Source: Clostridia bacterium
Lineage (GTDB): Bacteria; Bacillota; Clostridia; Oscillospirales; CAG-272
DNA: 64,000 nt
Direction: 5' to 3'
Assembly (NCBI GenBank): GCA_900763885.1
Contig: CAAFLY010000247.1
Span: 1 to 64,000, forward strand
The position numbers and the translations under genes are program-made. Under the pieces are notes generated by a model. It saw nothing but the letters and a program-made list of their open reading frames with translations. It searched no databases and was not told the DNA's origin. This document shows, piece by piece, positions 19,306 through 28,625 of this stretch. How positions within the stretch are numbered: the stretch's first letter is position 1; each line of letters begins with the position of its first letter.

Positions 19306-20592
19306 TTATATCTTCAGCAGGAAATTCTTTTTCTCCCTGTCCTTTTCGCTTTCCTCCTCCGGGTCGGGATCGGGAAGCTTTTGGACGGTGATCTTTGTCG
19401 CACGGTGGTTGACCGTTTCGGATACGGTGAATGCCCAGTTCTCGTAGGTGAACCGATCGCCGTCGTCCGGGATCTTCCCAAGCCGCTCCGCCACAAAGCC
19501 CGACATGGTGACCGCCTCGGAGTCCTCCGGCTTCGGACAGCCCGTTTCGTCCAGGAAATCCGCCACCGCGCTGTCGCCGTCCACCTGCCACGTATCGTCG
19601 GAGAGCCTGCGGATCGGCTCGATCACCTCGTCGTGCTCGTCCCAGATGTCGCCCACCAGCTCCTCCAGTATGTCCTCCATCGATACGATCCCCACTGTGC
19701 CGCCCAGCTCGTCAAGCACCACGGCAAAGTGCGATTTTTCCTTCTGCATCGTCTGCAAAAGGGATCCGATCTGCTCCGTTTCCAGTACAAAGACCGGGCG
19801 CGTCATGATCTCGCGGATCGGCTTGTCCGTGATCCCCTCCGGCGTGTAGAAATCCTTCTGGTGGAGCACGCCGACGATGTGGTCGATGTCCTCCTCATAC
19901 ACCGGCAGACGGGAGAAGCGCGATTCGGCAAACGCTTTGGCGATCTCCGTCTTCGGCTCGTCCACCTCCACCGCGGTCAGATCCACCCGGTGCGTCAGGA
20001 TGTCCTTCGCCTCCCGGTCCGAGAACGCCAGGGCGTTGTGCAAGAGATCCCCCTCGCTCTCGTCGATCCCGCCGTCCTTGCGCGCCTCCTCCACAAGGAT
20101 CTTCAGCTCCTCCTGCGACATACCGCCGTTGTCCGCGGGCTTGAACAGCCGGTTGATCAGCCGCTTCCACAGAGAGAAGATCGCGTTGAGCGGGGCAAGC
20201 AGGAGCATGAGAAAGCGGATGAGCGGTGCGGAAAACATCGCAAAGCTCTCCGGACGGTCCTTCGCTATGCTCTTCGGCGTGATCTCCCCAAAGATGAGCA
20301 CCACCACCGTGATGACCGCCGTAGACACCGTCGCGCCCTTGTCCCCAAGCATATGGACAAACAAAACCGTCGCTATGGAGCTGGCGGAAATGTTGACAAT
20401 GTTGTTCCCGATGAGGATCGTCGAGAGCAGCCGGTCGTATTTCTCGGCAAGCGTCAGGGCAAGCGCGGCTTTTTTGTTGCCGTCGTCCGCCATCGATTTG
20501 AGTCGGGTCTTGGAGCACGTCGAGAACGCCGTCTCCGTCGCGGAAAAGTACGCCGACATAGCAATTAAGAATACAAGAATGAATATGGACAT
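19306..20592 (-). CDS. CNNM/CorC-type CBS-domain membrane protein
   Basis: A 428-residue protein with a DUF21 (CNNM) membrane domain (about 1-160, starting FILVFLIAMSAYFSATETAFS), a cytoplasmic CBS-domain pair (about 195-330) and a C-terminal CorC/HlyC domain (about 345-420). The family is linked to magnesium or other divalent cation export or homeostasis, and is often annotated as hemolysin-like. The membrane motif FGEITPKSIAK is intact. The acidic/Lys-rich tail (PDPDPEEESEKDREKK) is extra. It has a strong promoter and a long leader of about 190 nt. Confidence 0.9.
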   Translation of the reverse strand: MSIFILVFLIAMSAYFSATETAFSTCSKTRLKSMADDGNKKAALALTLAEKYDRLLSTILIGNNIVNISASSIATVLFVHMLGDKGATVSTAVITVVVLIFGEITPKSIAKDRPESFAMFSAPLIRFLMLLLAPLNAIFSLWKRLINRLFKPADNGGMSQEELKILVEEARKDGGIDESEGDLLHNALAFSDREAKDILTHRVDLTAVEVDEPKTEIAKAFAESRFSRLPVYEEDIDHIVGVLHQKDFYTPEGITDKPIREIMTRPVFVLETEQIGSLLQTMQKEKSHFAVVLDELGGTVGIVSMEDILEELVGDIWDEHDEVIEPIRRLSDDTWQVDGDSAVADFLDETGCPKPEDSEAVTMSGFVAERLGKIPDDGDRFTYENWAFTVSETVNHRATKITVQKLPDPDPEEESEKDREKKNFLLKI

Positions 20593-20786
20593 ATCGTTTT
20601 GGCTCCGTGATACGGTGACTTACACGCAAAAAGGCACACCTGTCCCTGTCCGGTTACAGATGTACCTCTATTGTATGTATCCTATTCCAGTATCGGGGAA
20701 TACTGTCCCCGGTATTGTCACCGTCCATGATCGGAAATGTGTCTCCTTGTCGTTGTGGACCGCAGCAATCGGTCCGGTTGTCCTAT

Positions 20787-20815
20787 AGTATAGCACAGCC
20801 GCGGCGAAAAGTCAA
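20787..20815 (-). promoter_or_regulatory. Promoter of the CNNM-type gene
   Basis: -35 TTGACT, 17-bp spacer, -10 TATACT. It implies an untranslated leader of about 190 nt; no known riboswitch was recognised in it. Confidence 0.75.
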
Positions 20816-20864
20816 GCGGTTTCGACAAATTGTACAAAAATACTCCGTCACCCTGTCCTCCGCG

Positions 20865-22205
20865 TCATTGCCGCATAACGACCTGCTTCTCTATCACAAA
20901 GTGGACGTACAGGACGGCGGCGGTGATCACGAGGAAGGACAGGAGGGAGAGGAGCTGCTGTCCGTACAGGGGGACGCCGAGGACCATGTTGCCGTTTTCC
21001 TGCACCGCGGACAGGATGCGCGCGCCGAGGAGGGAGGCAAGGAATCCGCATACGCCGCCAATGCTGTTCTTGATCGCGCACGCCGGAACGAAATACTCCA
21101 TCGGCACATAGCTATAGACGATGTTCAGCGAATTCTGATTCGTCCCCGCCGCGCTGACCGCATAGAGCACCGTGAACAGCACCACAAAAAGCTTCGCGGA
21201 CGGCTGGGAGAACATATTCAGGAAAAAGCCCACAGCCGCTATGCACAGTGCCAGCTCCATCCCACGCGCATAGGACGTCCTGTCCGAGAAGCGGCCGAAC
21301 GGCTTCGAGAGGAAAAACCGCGCCAGATTCCCCGCGATGTTGATCAGCTGCACCGTCCCGACCGTCAGCATCAGCTCCTTCACCTTGTAGATCCCCATGA
21401 ACCCGATCGTCAGATACCGCCCCACGTCAAAGAGCACCGTGAGCAGTACCACGTGCCGGAACGCCGCGCTGCCCAGTGTGTTTGCCAGAATCTCCCGCAT
21501 GGATCGTCTGTGCTGCGCCTCCGCGGACTGCACCCGCCGGATGAGGGAAAGACTGATGAAATTGCACACCGATATGAGCAGTCCCGCGATTGCGACGAAG
21601 AGGAAGCTGCCGTAGAGATTGCCCGCCGCCTCGTACCGGTCCATCACAAAGCCCACCACAAACGTGAACACCATCCCGGACAGAAGCGAGATCATCTCCT
21701 TCTCCGCCGAGTATACCCCGCGCTTCCCCGGATCCACAAACGAATTGCCCCACTTGTAGATCATCGAGGTCATGAAATAATTGCAGAAGTACGCCGCCAG
21801 GATGCACACCACCACCAGTGCCGTCTTGACCGAGTGCGCAAACGGCAGAAACGGGATCAGGTACAGTCCCGTGAACAAAAGACTGCTCAGCGTGTTGCAC
21901 AGCATCCCCGCCGCCTTGACGTTTCGGATGTGCCCGACCACGAAGATCGACGCGAGCTGAAAGAGAAACGCCAGCGTGATGAACGACGAGATCACCCCGA
22001 TCTGCATATCGCTCAACCCAATCGTCGCGAGCAGCTTCGACAGGTACGCGTCCCCCGCCAGGATCGCGATGAAGTACTCAAACGTACACTGCGCCTTGTA
22101 CGCACCGCGCGAGATTCTGTACTCCCGCGACGCAAACCGTGCCGCATCCGCGCTCTCCGCCGTATCCACAGGGGTCCTCGCGCCGCGCGCCTTTGTCTTT
22201 TCCAT
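20865..22205 (-). CDS. MFS transporter
   Basis: A 446-residue polytopic membrane protein with about 12 hydrophobic segments and a central cytoplasmic loop (RRVQSAEAQHRRSMREI). Major-facilitator features include the loop GHIRNVKAAG after helix 2 and SKPFGRFSDRTSYARG in the second half. A 30-residue hydrophilic N-terminus precedes the first helix. Substrate not inferable. It has its own promoter and is not obviously linked to the CNNM gene downstream. Confidence 0.8.
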   Translation of the reverse strand: MEKTKARGARTPVDTAESADAARFASREYRISRGAYKAQCTFEYFIAILAGDAYLSKLLATIGLSDMQIGVISSFITLAFLFQLASIFVVGHIRNVKAAGMLCNTLSSLLFTGLYLIPFLPFAHSVKTALVVVCILAAYFCNYFMTSMIYKWGNSFVDPGKRGVYSAEKEMISLLSGMVFTFVVGFVMDRYEAAGNLYGSFLFVAIAGLLISVCNFISLSLIRRVQSAEAQHRRSMREILANTLGSAAFRHVVLLTVLFDVGRYLTIGFMGIYKVKELMLTVGTVQLINIAGNLARFFLSKPFGRFSDRTSYARGMELALCIAAVGFFLNMFSQPSAKLFVVLFTVLYAVSAAGTNQNSLNIVYSYVPMEYFVPACAIKNSIGGVCGFLASLLGARILSAVQENGNMVLGVPLYGQQLLSLLSFLVITAAVLYVHFVIEKQVVMRQ

Positions 22206-22242
22206 ATCCGCCTATCTCCCTCCCGGTTTTGACCATCGTGCC

Positions 22243-22271
22243 ATTATACCACGTCCGGCGGCAGGAATCAA
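22243..22271 (-). promoter_or_regulatory. Promoter of the MFS gene
   Basis: -35 TTGATT, 17-bp spacer, -10 TATAAT, about 40 bases upstream of the ATG. Confidence 0.65.
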
Positions 22272-22302
22272 GCCCTTTGGCTGCGAAACATTTTCGTAAA
22301 CG

Positions 22303-24378
22303 TCATTCCTCCCACTTCCCGGCACCGCGGCAGTACAGGATCCATCGCGCCCGATCCAGGGGATTGACGCCGCGTCTGGGCGTTTCATGCATCTCTCCCG
22401 CGGGGCATTCGCTGTAGCCATAGAAATCCGACGCGCACGACGCCTTGCCGGAGGTGGTGGACGCGATCCAGACCGAGAAATACATCGTGGTCGCAAGCGG
22501 GAGGATCGCCTCGATGGACGCGGTATCGCCCGTCACGACCGGTGTATCGTAGGTCCCGCGCCGACTCGTGATCTGCGAGAGAATCTTGCCGGATAGCTCC
22601 ATGGGGCAGGTGATCCGCCAGCGCATGAGCGGCTCAAGCAGCGTGGTCCCGCATGCGACAAGTCCGTTCATGAACGCCATCGGGGTGCAGACGAAGAAGT
22701 CGAGCGGGTGCGTATGGATCGTGTGATGCTCGCCGCCGATGAGATCGCACCGGAAATCCGTGACCTCCCATCCGTGCAGGCCCTGCGCGAGACATTCCCC
22801 GAACGAACGGCGGATGTGGCTCTGGTACCGATAGAAAAGCCGATTGGACGGCAGTCTGCCATGATAGGACACGCCGTATCCGCGCGGCATGGGGGTGAAT
22901 TTGAACTGCACGACCGCCCAGCACGGCTTCGGCATGGTATAATCGGCGTAGGCGATCCCCTCGCGCGTCGGCGTTTCCTTATAGATAACGGTCGGATCGG
23001 AGAAGACCGCGCGCTTGCCGTACCGTTCCCACAGAAGGTTCTCAAGGATCTCCTGCTGCACGCCGCCGGTCAGTCGCACGACGATCTCGGACTGGCCGTT
23101 TTCCCATTTCGCGTCGAGGTACGGCTCCTCCTCGGACAGCTCCCGCATCGCGTTTGCCAGCGACGGCAGGGCTTCTCCGGGCATTTTCGCTTCGTCCTGC
23201 GCGGATGGCTTAACCTGCACGGACAGCAGCGGATGGGCAAGGCGGGCGGCATGGCCTCCGGTGACCTCTCCGACAAAATTGCCGCATTTCGCCCCGGTCA
23301 GACCGCACAGCACGCCAATATCCCCGGCGGTGACCGAACCCGCGTCCACGAATCTGCCCCCGTTTTGCACATCGGCGCGGCGGATCTGGGTGATCTTCCA
23401 CGGTGCGGCAGGCGTATCGTCCTCCACGGGAACAGCGTCGTCCGGCTCGGGATCGGCGGTGGCGGGATCGGTTTGTGCGGCGGGATCGATGAGGGTGACG
23501 GAATCGCGGCTTTTGAGACTTCCCCCGAACAGGCGGATATACGCCATCTTGCCCATGGCGCGGTCGTGCTCGATCTTGAAAATCACGCCGGAGAGGGCGT
23601 CCGACGCGCGACAGGCGGCGTCCGGCATGAGATCGGTGCAGAAATCGAGCAGCTCCGCGACGCCCGTGCCGTTTTTCGCGCATCCCCAGAGAATCGGCGT
23701 GATCCTGCAGTCGCGGATGGCGGATCGCAGCTTTTCGCGCGCCACGGCGTCCGGCAGGGTGGTATCGGTGAGGAAGGCTTCCTCCGCGTCGGGATCGATC
23801 TCCGCGAGTGCCTCCGTAGCGGCCTGCGCCAGCGTGCGCGGGTGGATCATCGCGGCGGCGGTGCCAATACCGGAGACGGATTGCGCGTGCATATACGCCA
23901 TGTGCGGTCCGGTGATACGGCGTAACGCGGCGGGCAGCGTGGCGGAATCGGGGGCGGAACGCTCGGCTCCCGCGCGGTCGATCTTATTGACGAACAGGAC
24001 ACGCGGGGTGTGGCAGGCGTCGAGGGCGCGGAGGATATTTTCGGTATGCGCGCGCACGCCGTCCGGGGCGGATACGACGACAATGGCAATATCCAGCGCG
24101 CCAAGACACCGCTCGACCTCCCCCGCGAAATCGACATGGCCGGGGGTATCGATGATGTTGACCGTCTTGCCGTGCCAGAAGAGCGACGCGGTGGCCGCCC
24201 GGACCGAGATCCCGCGCTCCCTCTCGACGGACAGCGAATCGGTGCGCGTGCTGCCGTTGTCCACGCTCCCCGCCTCCCGGATGCTCCCCGCCGCGTACAG
24301 CATCCGCTCCGTCAGCGTGGTCTTTCCGGCGTCTACGTGCGCAAGGATCCCCAAATTCAAAAATGCACTCGCTGGCAT
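22303..24378 (-). CDS. TetM-like translation factor GTPase
   Basis: A 691-residue EF-G-like GTPase of the ribosomal-protection branch. GTPase motifs are G1 AHVDAGKTT (13-21), G3 DTPGH (77-81) and G4 NKID (131-134), followed by EF-G-like domains II to V. Compared with Tet(M) (about 639 residues) it has an acidic Pro/Asp insertion at about 299-326 in domain II. The domain IV loop that in Tet(M) carries the drug-displacing YSPV residues reads HTIHTHPLDF here (about 552-561). This suggests a resident ribosome-associated GTPase, not a proven tetracycline-resistance determinant. GAGAGGT precedes the ATG; it has its own promoter. Confidence 0.85.
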   Translation of the reverse strand: MPASAFLNLGILAHVDAGKTTLTERMLYAAGSIREAGSVDNGSTRTDSLSVERERGISVRAATASLFWHGKTVNIIDTPGHVDFAGEVERCLGALDIAIVVVSAPDGVRAHTENILRALDACHTPRVLFVNKIDRAGAERSAPDSATLPAALRRITGPHMAYMHAQSVSGIGTAAAMIHPRTLAQAATEALAEIDPDAEEAFLTDTTLPDAVAREKLRSAIRDCRITPILWGCAKNGTGVAELLDFCTDLMPDAACRASDALSGVIFKIEHDRAMGKMAYIRLFGGSLKSRDSVTLIDPAAQTDPATADPEPDDAVPVEDDTPAAPWKITQIRRADVQNGGRFVDAGSVTAGDIGVLCGLTGAKCGNFVGEVTGGHAARLAHPLLSVQVKPSAQDEAKMPGEALPSLANAMRELSEEEPYLDAKWENGQSEIVVRLTGGVQQEILENLLWERYGKRAVFSDPTVIYKETPTREGIAYADYTMPKPCWAVVQFKFTPMPRGYGVSYHGRLPSNRLFYRYQSHIRRSFGECLAQGLHGWEVTDFRCDLIGGEHHTIHTHPLDFFVCTPMAFMNGLVACGTTLLEPLMRWRITCPMELSGKILSQITSRRGTYDTPVVTGDTASIEAILPLATTMYFSVWIASTTSGKASCASDFYGYSECPAGEMHETPRRGVNPLDRARWILYCRGAGKWEE

Positions 24379-24524
24379 GGTATACCTCTCTATCGCTTAT
24401 GATTTGGTACAGGGGACGCGCTGGCAGAACCCTTCCCGAAAAGGGCCACACCCCCTCCAAAAGCGTTTCTATCGGGGAGCTGGTGCCGTCCGCGTCCGTT
24501 ATTTCTGTTTTCGGCCTTATTCTC

Positions 24525-24553
24525 ATTATACCAAAATTGTTGACAATATGCAA
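24525..24553 (-). promoter_or_regulatory. Promoter of the TetM-like GTPase gene
   Basis: -35 TTGCAT, 17-bp spacer, -10 TATAAT. The leader is about 140 nt. The -35 nearly touches the terminator of the upstream permease gene. A leader peptide such as that of tet(M) was not recognised. Confidence 0.65.
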
Positions 24554-24557
24554 GCGC

Positions 24558-24592
24558 AAAAAAGATGCTCGACCGGCAGCGGATCGGGCATC
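24558..24592 (-). terminator. Terminator of the ABC permease gene
   Basis: On the minus strand GATGCCCGA pairs with TCGAGCATC (one mismatch), followed by TTTTTT. Confidence 0.7.
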
Positions 24593-24601
24593 CTTTATGG
24601 T

Positions 24602-26197
24602 TTACAGGGCTTCGTAGATCCTTGCCCCGCGTTTGTAGAGCCAGATCCACAGTGCTGCTGCAGCGGCGATGGTGACGGCGGTGACAGGGAGGAGATACAG
24701 CACGGCGTTGACCGGCCCCGGGAAGAGGAAATACACGATCACGGCAGCCGCACCATAGATCCAGCCGCCAAAGAGGCAGAGGAACACGGGCAGGCTTTGC
24801 TTGATCGGGATATTTTCATTCGACCAGGTGAGGTTCGGGTGCTTGAGATTGAGGGCCAGACCGAGCGCGGCGGAGAAAAACACGTAGGCGGTCGCGGCGG
24901 CAAGGAGGAGCACGGTCTGGAGGATGGTCAATCGCAGTCCGATGGCGGCGCAGATACAATAAAGCGTCATCGGCACCGCGGTCAAGGCGACGTGCAGCCA
25001 GAGCTTGGCGCGCAAAATCTGCCACGCGGTGACGGGGAGGGACCTCGCGATCCAGAGATTTTTCCCTTCCAGAGAGACGGAGGGCGCGGAGATGTCGTTC
25101 ATGGCGGCGAGGGCAAACGCACCCCCGACGGCAAAAACAACGGCTGCCTCCGCGGTACCGAGAAGCTCCGGGATCATCTCCGCGAGCATACCGCCCTTCC
25201 AGAGGAGCAGCACGGCGCAGATCGGGATGAGGAGGATCGCCATTCCGCAGTTGAGCATATAGTTCGCGCTGCTTGTAAAGCGGAACGCTTCGCGCCGGAG
25301 GAGAGCCATATCGGGAGAGTGGACCTTTTCCCTGCCGGCGACATACGCCTTTTTCCCGATGTTCTGCGGTGTGGTGGCAAGCCGGATGAAGCTATGGGCG
25401 ATGAGGTACGCGGTGAGGACGACGAGCAGGACGGTGACGGCGGTGACGGACACGATGGCAAGGGGATCGCCGGTGCCCATTTTGCCGATGGCGTAGAGGG
25501 GATACGCCGCGCCCCGGATCTTCGCGCCCACGACAGCGGCATTGGCGACCAGCTCCGTGATCATGGACTGCGCGCGGAAGTAGACGAGGTAGTACAGACC
25601 GATGAACACCAGGGAGGCAAGCACGGTGATCACGCTCTTATGGCGCAGCTTGACGGAGATCTTCGCGACGACCCAGCCGAGCAGGCACGACAGCACCAGC
25701 ACGAACAGCGTCACGCACACGACAAGCAAAATCGACCCGACGACGGCAAGCGGGGTCACGGGGACGGTCACGAAATAGACGATCACGGCGGGGATGATGA
25801 CAATCCCGGAGTACATCAGACCCATGAGGTACACGCCGAGGAGTCGGGACACCATGATCGCGCGCACGGGGATCGGCATGGACAAGAGCAGGTCGTTGTC
25901 CCTGGCAAGGTACAGGCTCGCGAACGTATTGAACACGCTGCCGAATACACCGAGCGCTATGGAGATCATGGCGATGAGCAAAAAGTACAGCCACGGTACG
26001 CCGGCGTCCGACAGCGGTCGGCACAGGCTTATGGCAAAATACGTGAAGATCCCGCCGAGCACGCCGACGATCAAAAACGCGTACAGGACAAACAGCCCGA
26101 TCACAGCCCCCTTCGAGCGTGCCTTGTTCTTTTTCGCGTCATAGAAATACATCCGAAACATTTCGGCCATCTGTTTTTTCAATAGAATCTTTATCAT
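24602..26197 (-). CDS. ABC transporter permease subunit (ABC-2-like)
   Basis: A 531-residue polytopic membrane protein with roughly 12 hydrophobic segments, resembling the large putative permeases that pair with a single ABC ATPase in Clostridia. The segment LARDNDLLLSMPIPVRAIM, and its second-half counterpart LEGKNLWIARSLPVTAWQIL, is characteristic: a short loop before the permease core in each half. Its likely ATPase partner is at 28626-29330 on the same strand, but two unrelated genes now lie between them. Exported substrate unknown. The ATG at 26197 is preferred to the TTG at 26203 because of the AAAGGA spacing. Confidence 0.78.
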   Translation of the reverse strand: MIKILLKKQMAEMFRMYFYDAKKNKARSKGAVIGLFVLYAFLIVGVLGGIFTYFAISLCRPLSDAGVPWLYFLLIAMISIALGVFGSVFNTFASLYLARDNDLLLSMPIPVRAIMVSRLLGVYLMGLMYSGIVIIPAVIVYFVTVPVTPLAVVGSILLVVCVTLFVLVLSCLLGWVVAKISVKLRHKSVITVLASLVFIGLYYLVYFRAQSMITELVANAAVVGAKIRGAAYPLYAIGKMGTGDPLAIVSVTAVTVLLVVLTAYLIAHSFIRLATTPQNIGKKAYVAGREKVHSPDMALLRREAFRFTSSANYMLNCGMAILLIPICAVLLLWKGGMLAEMIPELLGTAEAAVVFAVGGAFALAAMNDISAPSVSLEGKNLWIARSLPVTAWQILRAKLWLHVALTAVPMTLYCICAAIGLRLTILQTVLLLAAATAYVFFSAALGLALNLKHPNLTWSNENIPIKQSLPVFLCLFGGWIYGAAAVIVYFLFPGPVNAVLYLLPVTAVTIAAAAALWIWLYKRGARIYEAL

Positions 26198-26219
26198 AAT
26201 CAAAAATCCTTTATATGGA

Positions 26220-26325
26220 AGAGGGGAACGCGGCTTCTTGAGAACGAACTTGTTCGTTCCAGCCTTGGCAAGAACTTTTATAAATGGATGGGATTGACTT
26301 TTGTTTGTGCAGGTCCGGGGCAGCG
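26220..26325 (+). repeat. Boundary repeat arm (left side of cassette)
   Basis: GAGGGGAACGCGGCTTCTTG, an internal hairpin GAACGAACTTGTTCGTTC, GGCAAGAACTTTTATA, then TTTGTTTGTGCAGGTCCGG. The G-rich end faces the permease start. It pairs, inverted, with the arm at 28490-28618. Confidence 0.75.
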
Positions 26326-26435
26326 TTTGGGTTGGCTTGTTTGGCGATCACGCTTGATATGGGAGCGAACCGGCTATCGCAGGCGTTATTGGGGTGGGAA
26401 CTTTATGTTTCTATCGCCGATTGCAATGTGCGGCC

Positions 26436-27011
26436 TCACTCGAAATTCGCCTTACACCACGGACAGCGGCGGCGGCCGGGGTTGATGAAGTTGCCGCAGA
26501 CGGGGCAGAGATACTCCGCGTCGTCGGGGATGGGGCATTTCATGGGATATTTCAGACCGCGGAGGACGAGAACTCTGTCGCCCGGCTTATAATAAATCTC
26601 ATTGGCGAGGACGCTTCTCTCCTTATAGGTGACACACAGCCGCTCGCCGTGGTCGCCGTCAAACACCACATCCGCCGTGGAGACCTCCATTTCCCGCATC
26701 TGCTTCCACGTCATCGGCCCGGTCAGAGCTTTGAAGGTGGAGGAATATTTCGCGGAGACGACGGAGGCGTAAAAGGTTTTGCCGCACAGCGTGTTCTGCA
26801 CCCGGAGCGGATAGAACGGCAGCACCCACAACAGCGGAAAGACAAAATTGGAGGGGGAGGTGAAGCCGCGCGCGAAATGGACGGCGGTATACAGCCACGC
26901 GGCAAGCACCAATAGGATCCAGCCGATGGTCAGGGCAAGCACCCGGAGGTATCTGCGGTTTCCAAGGGCAAGCAGCTTGCGTTCGGTCTCAGGCGGGAAT
27001 CGTTCTTTCAT
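26436..27011 (-). CDS. Two-helix membrane protein with C-terminal zinc ribbon
   Basis: A 191-residue protein with two membrane helices (about 24-46 and 57-75), a middle soluble part, and a C-terminal Cys4 zinc ribbon reading CPVCGNFINPGRRRCPWC. No named family is recognised. GGAGTTCC precedes the ATG. It lies 25 bp after the next gene on the same strand and is probably cotranscribed with it; the pair is bounded on both sides by boundary repeat arms and interrupts the ABC ATPase/permease arrangement. Confidence 0.75.
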   Translation of the reverse strand: MKERFPPETERKLLALGNRRYLRVLALTIGWILLVLAAWLYTAVHFARGFTSPSNFVFPLLWVLPFYPLRVQNTLCGKTFYASVVSAKYSSTFKALTGPMTWKQMREMEVSTADVVFDGDHGERLCVTYKERSVLANEIYYKPGDRVLVLRGLKYPMKCPIPDDAEYLCPVCGNFINPGRRRCPWCKANFE

Positions 27012-27036
27012 GGGAGGAACTCCTTTCTGTGGTCTG

Positions 27037-28299
27037 TTATCCTTTGTAGTAATAGCTGTCTGACTTTTCTTTTTCCCGGAGACACCCGGTCAGATAGACA
27101 TGCTGTCGTCTGACCTCATGGCGGCACCTGCGATAGAGGAAGAAATTGTACAGGCTGAAATAGAGGACATATATGATAAGGAAGACAGCGGTATCGACCG
27201 GGGATAGGCTGTGGTGGACGAAGATCGCCTCATACTTCCCGGCTGGATTGACATAGGCAATCGTGTAGAGGAGATACGTCACGGGAGAGGTGAGTACGCC
27301 ATACGCCGTGAACGGCAGCGGAATAAGCCCGACAAGGAACCGGAAAATCTCCCCGCCAAGCATCAGCCGCACCGCTTTTTTGTACCACCATTTTTCTTCA
27401 TCCCGCAGAGAATACAGCTTCGGAACCACGGACGTCAGATAGCGATGAATAAGAAAGCTGGGGAGCAGCGCCGCCACCGGGAGTGTGCATAGGGCTTGCA
27501 GAACCGCATGGGTCGCACTCCCCTGCCACATGGACAAAAGCGAGGTAAAGCACAGGATGTAGTAATAGGCGGCAAGCTGCGCGCCGAGAGAAACCGCGGC
27601 GAATTTGCAGCGATCAACGGCGGTAACGTCTCTTTGGTAGTAGAAATCCCGCTTTATGATCTGTTCGTTCTGTGTCATTCCATCTGCTCCGGATATATCC
27701 GCAGTCAGATTTTTCTTCTTGCATTCGCCCTCATACCCCCGCCATACTCTCTCAAACAACAGATAGAGCACGGCAAGCGTTATGAGAAAATATACAAAAT
27801 ATACCGCGTGAAACGCGAGATGATCTGCCGCTATATATCCGGATTCCCGAATGGCGGAAAGACGGTTACGCGGTGACATGTACACTATGTCGTAAAGGAA
27901 ATTCGGCAAGAACGCGAATACGCCTTCAAAAAAACGATACCCAAATTCTAAGATATGTCCCGGTTCTGTCGGCAGGGACACAAGGATCCACCGCATGATC
28001 TCCGCAGGCAGCACCACACGGAGAAAGGTATCAAAAATCATCCGCCGTGAAGATACGCCATCGCCGCACTTCGGGACAATATCGGGAATCTTATACCGGA
28101 AATATAACCACGTCAGGATTGGTGTACCGGCTATCAGAACTGCAAGGAAAAGCACAAGAACAAGCAAGCGATTGCTCGTGACCGTTCGCAGCAGGGAAAG
28201 CACTACCAACGCCGCAATCGTCCCGCCAAGATTCGCAAGCATCATGACGACCCCATACTTCACCGTATCCCGAGCCGTAACATTCCTCTTTGGATTCAT
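27037..28299 (-). CDS. Polytopic membrane protein with internally repeated halves
   Basis: A 420-residue integral membrane protein of unknown function. The two halves look homologous: each has an E-x-MRW/E-x-FRF start (LPAEIMRWIL, LGGEIFRFLV), a stretch ending in YDIVYMSPR or YTIAYVNPA, then two hydrophobic segments ending in FERVWRGYE or LYRRCRHE. A hydrophilic linker (about 207-235) separates them. The start at 28299 is supported by GAGGAG six bases before the ATG; an upstream frame extension lacks one. Forms a cassette with the zinc-ribbon gene. Confidence 0.72.
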   Translation of the reverse strand: MNPKRNVTARDTVKYGVVMMLANLGGTIAALVVLSLLRTVTSNRLLVLVLFLAVLIAGTPILTWLYFRYKIPDIVPKCGDGVSSRRMIFDTFLRVVLPAEIMRWILVSLPTEPGHILEFGYRFFEGVFAFLPNFLYDIVYMSPRNRLSAIRESGYIAADHLAFHAVYFVYFLITLAVLYLLFERVWRGYEGECKKKNLTADISGADGMTQNEQIIKRDFYYQRDVTAVDRCKFAAVSLGAQLAAYYYILCFTSLLSMWQGSATHAVLQALCTLPVAALLPSFLIHRYLTSVVPKLYSLRDEEKWWYKKAVRLMLGGEIFRFLVGLIPLPFTAYGVLTSPVTYLLYTIAYVNPAGKYEAIFVHHSLSPVDTAVFLIIYVLYFSLYNFFLYRRCRHEVRRQHVYLTGCLREKEKSDSYYYKG

Positions 28300-28625
28300 A
28301 CTATTCTCCTCATTCGTAAGCCACATACGGAAACGCACCAAACCATATCCTGAGCGCACATCCCTACGTCGTCAAACGATCCAGCCGAACCGCCACCTTA
28401 CGATAGCGCTGTCACAAACGACAAAAACCTCCTCACAATACAACCCGAACACACCACAGCCAACCAAGGTCGCAGCCCATCCGTCCGACTCAGTCAAAGC
28501 CAAAACTCCACCCGGACCTGCACAGACTATATCCAGTCCCTTTTCATAAAAGTTTTGGGAGGTGTCGGAACCTTTTTGAAAAAAGGTTCTGACGTCGTTC
28601 TCCCCGTATCCCCCGTTCCCCCAAG
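28300..28625. other. Intergenic region, no gene
   Basis: Between the cassette membrane-protein gene and the ABC ATPase stop. The right-hand half is a boundary repeat arm. The left half has no supported coding frame, and no clear promoter for the cassette was recognised. Confidence 0.55.
28490..28618 (-). repeat. Boundary repeat arm (right side of cassette)
   Basis: Plus-strand order: CCCGGACCTGCACAGACTAT, CATAAAAGTTTTGGGAGG, the hairpin GAACCTTTTTGAAAAAAGGT, then C-rich CCCCGTATCCCCCGTTCCCC abutting the ATPase stop. The hairpin differs from the CGCTTTTGAAAAAGC type and matches the copy at 59105-59192. Confidence 0.75.

Noticed and set aside
20593..20786. Magnesium riboswitch in the leader of the CNNM-type gene
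   Set aside because: The leader is long and the gene family is magnesium-related, but no M-box or ykoK-like pairing could be recognised by eye.
22303..24378. Tetracycline-resistance gene
   Set aside because: Ribosomal-protection fold is clear, but the key loop differs and no mobile-element or resistance context is present; resistance is not claimed.
23015..26185. 1056-codon open frame across the TetM-like GTPase and the ABC permease
   Set aside because: Antisense to two well-supported genes and crossing their intergenic promoter and terminator; composition is not protein-like.
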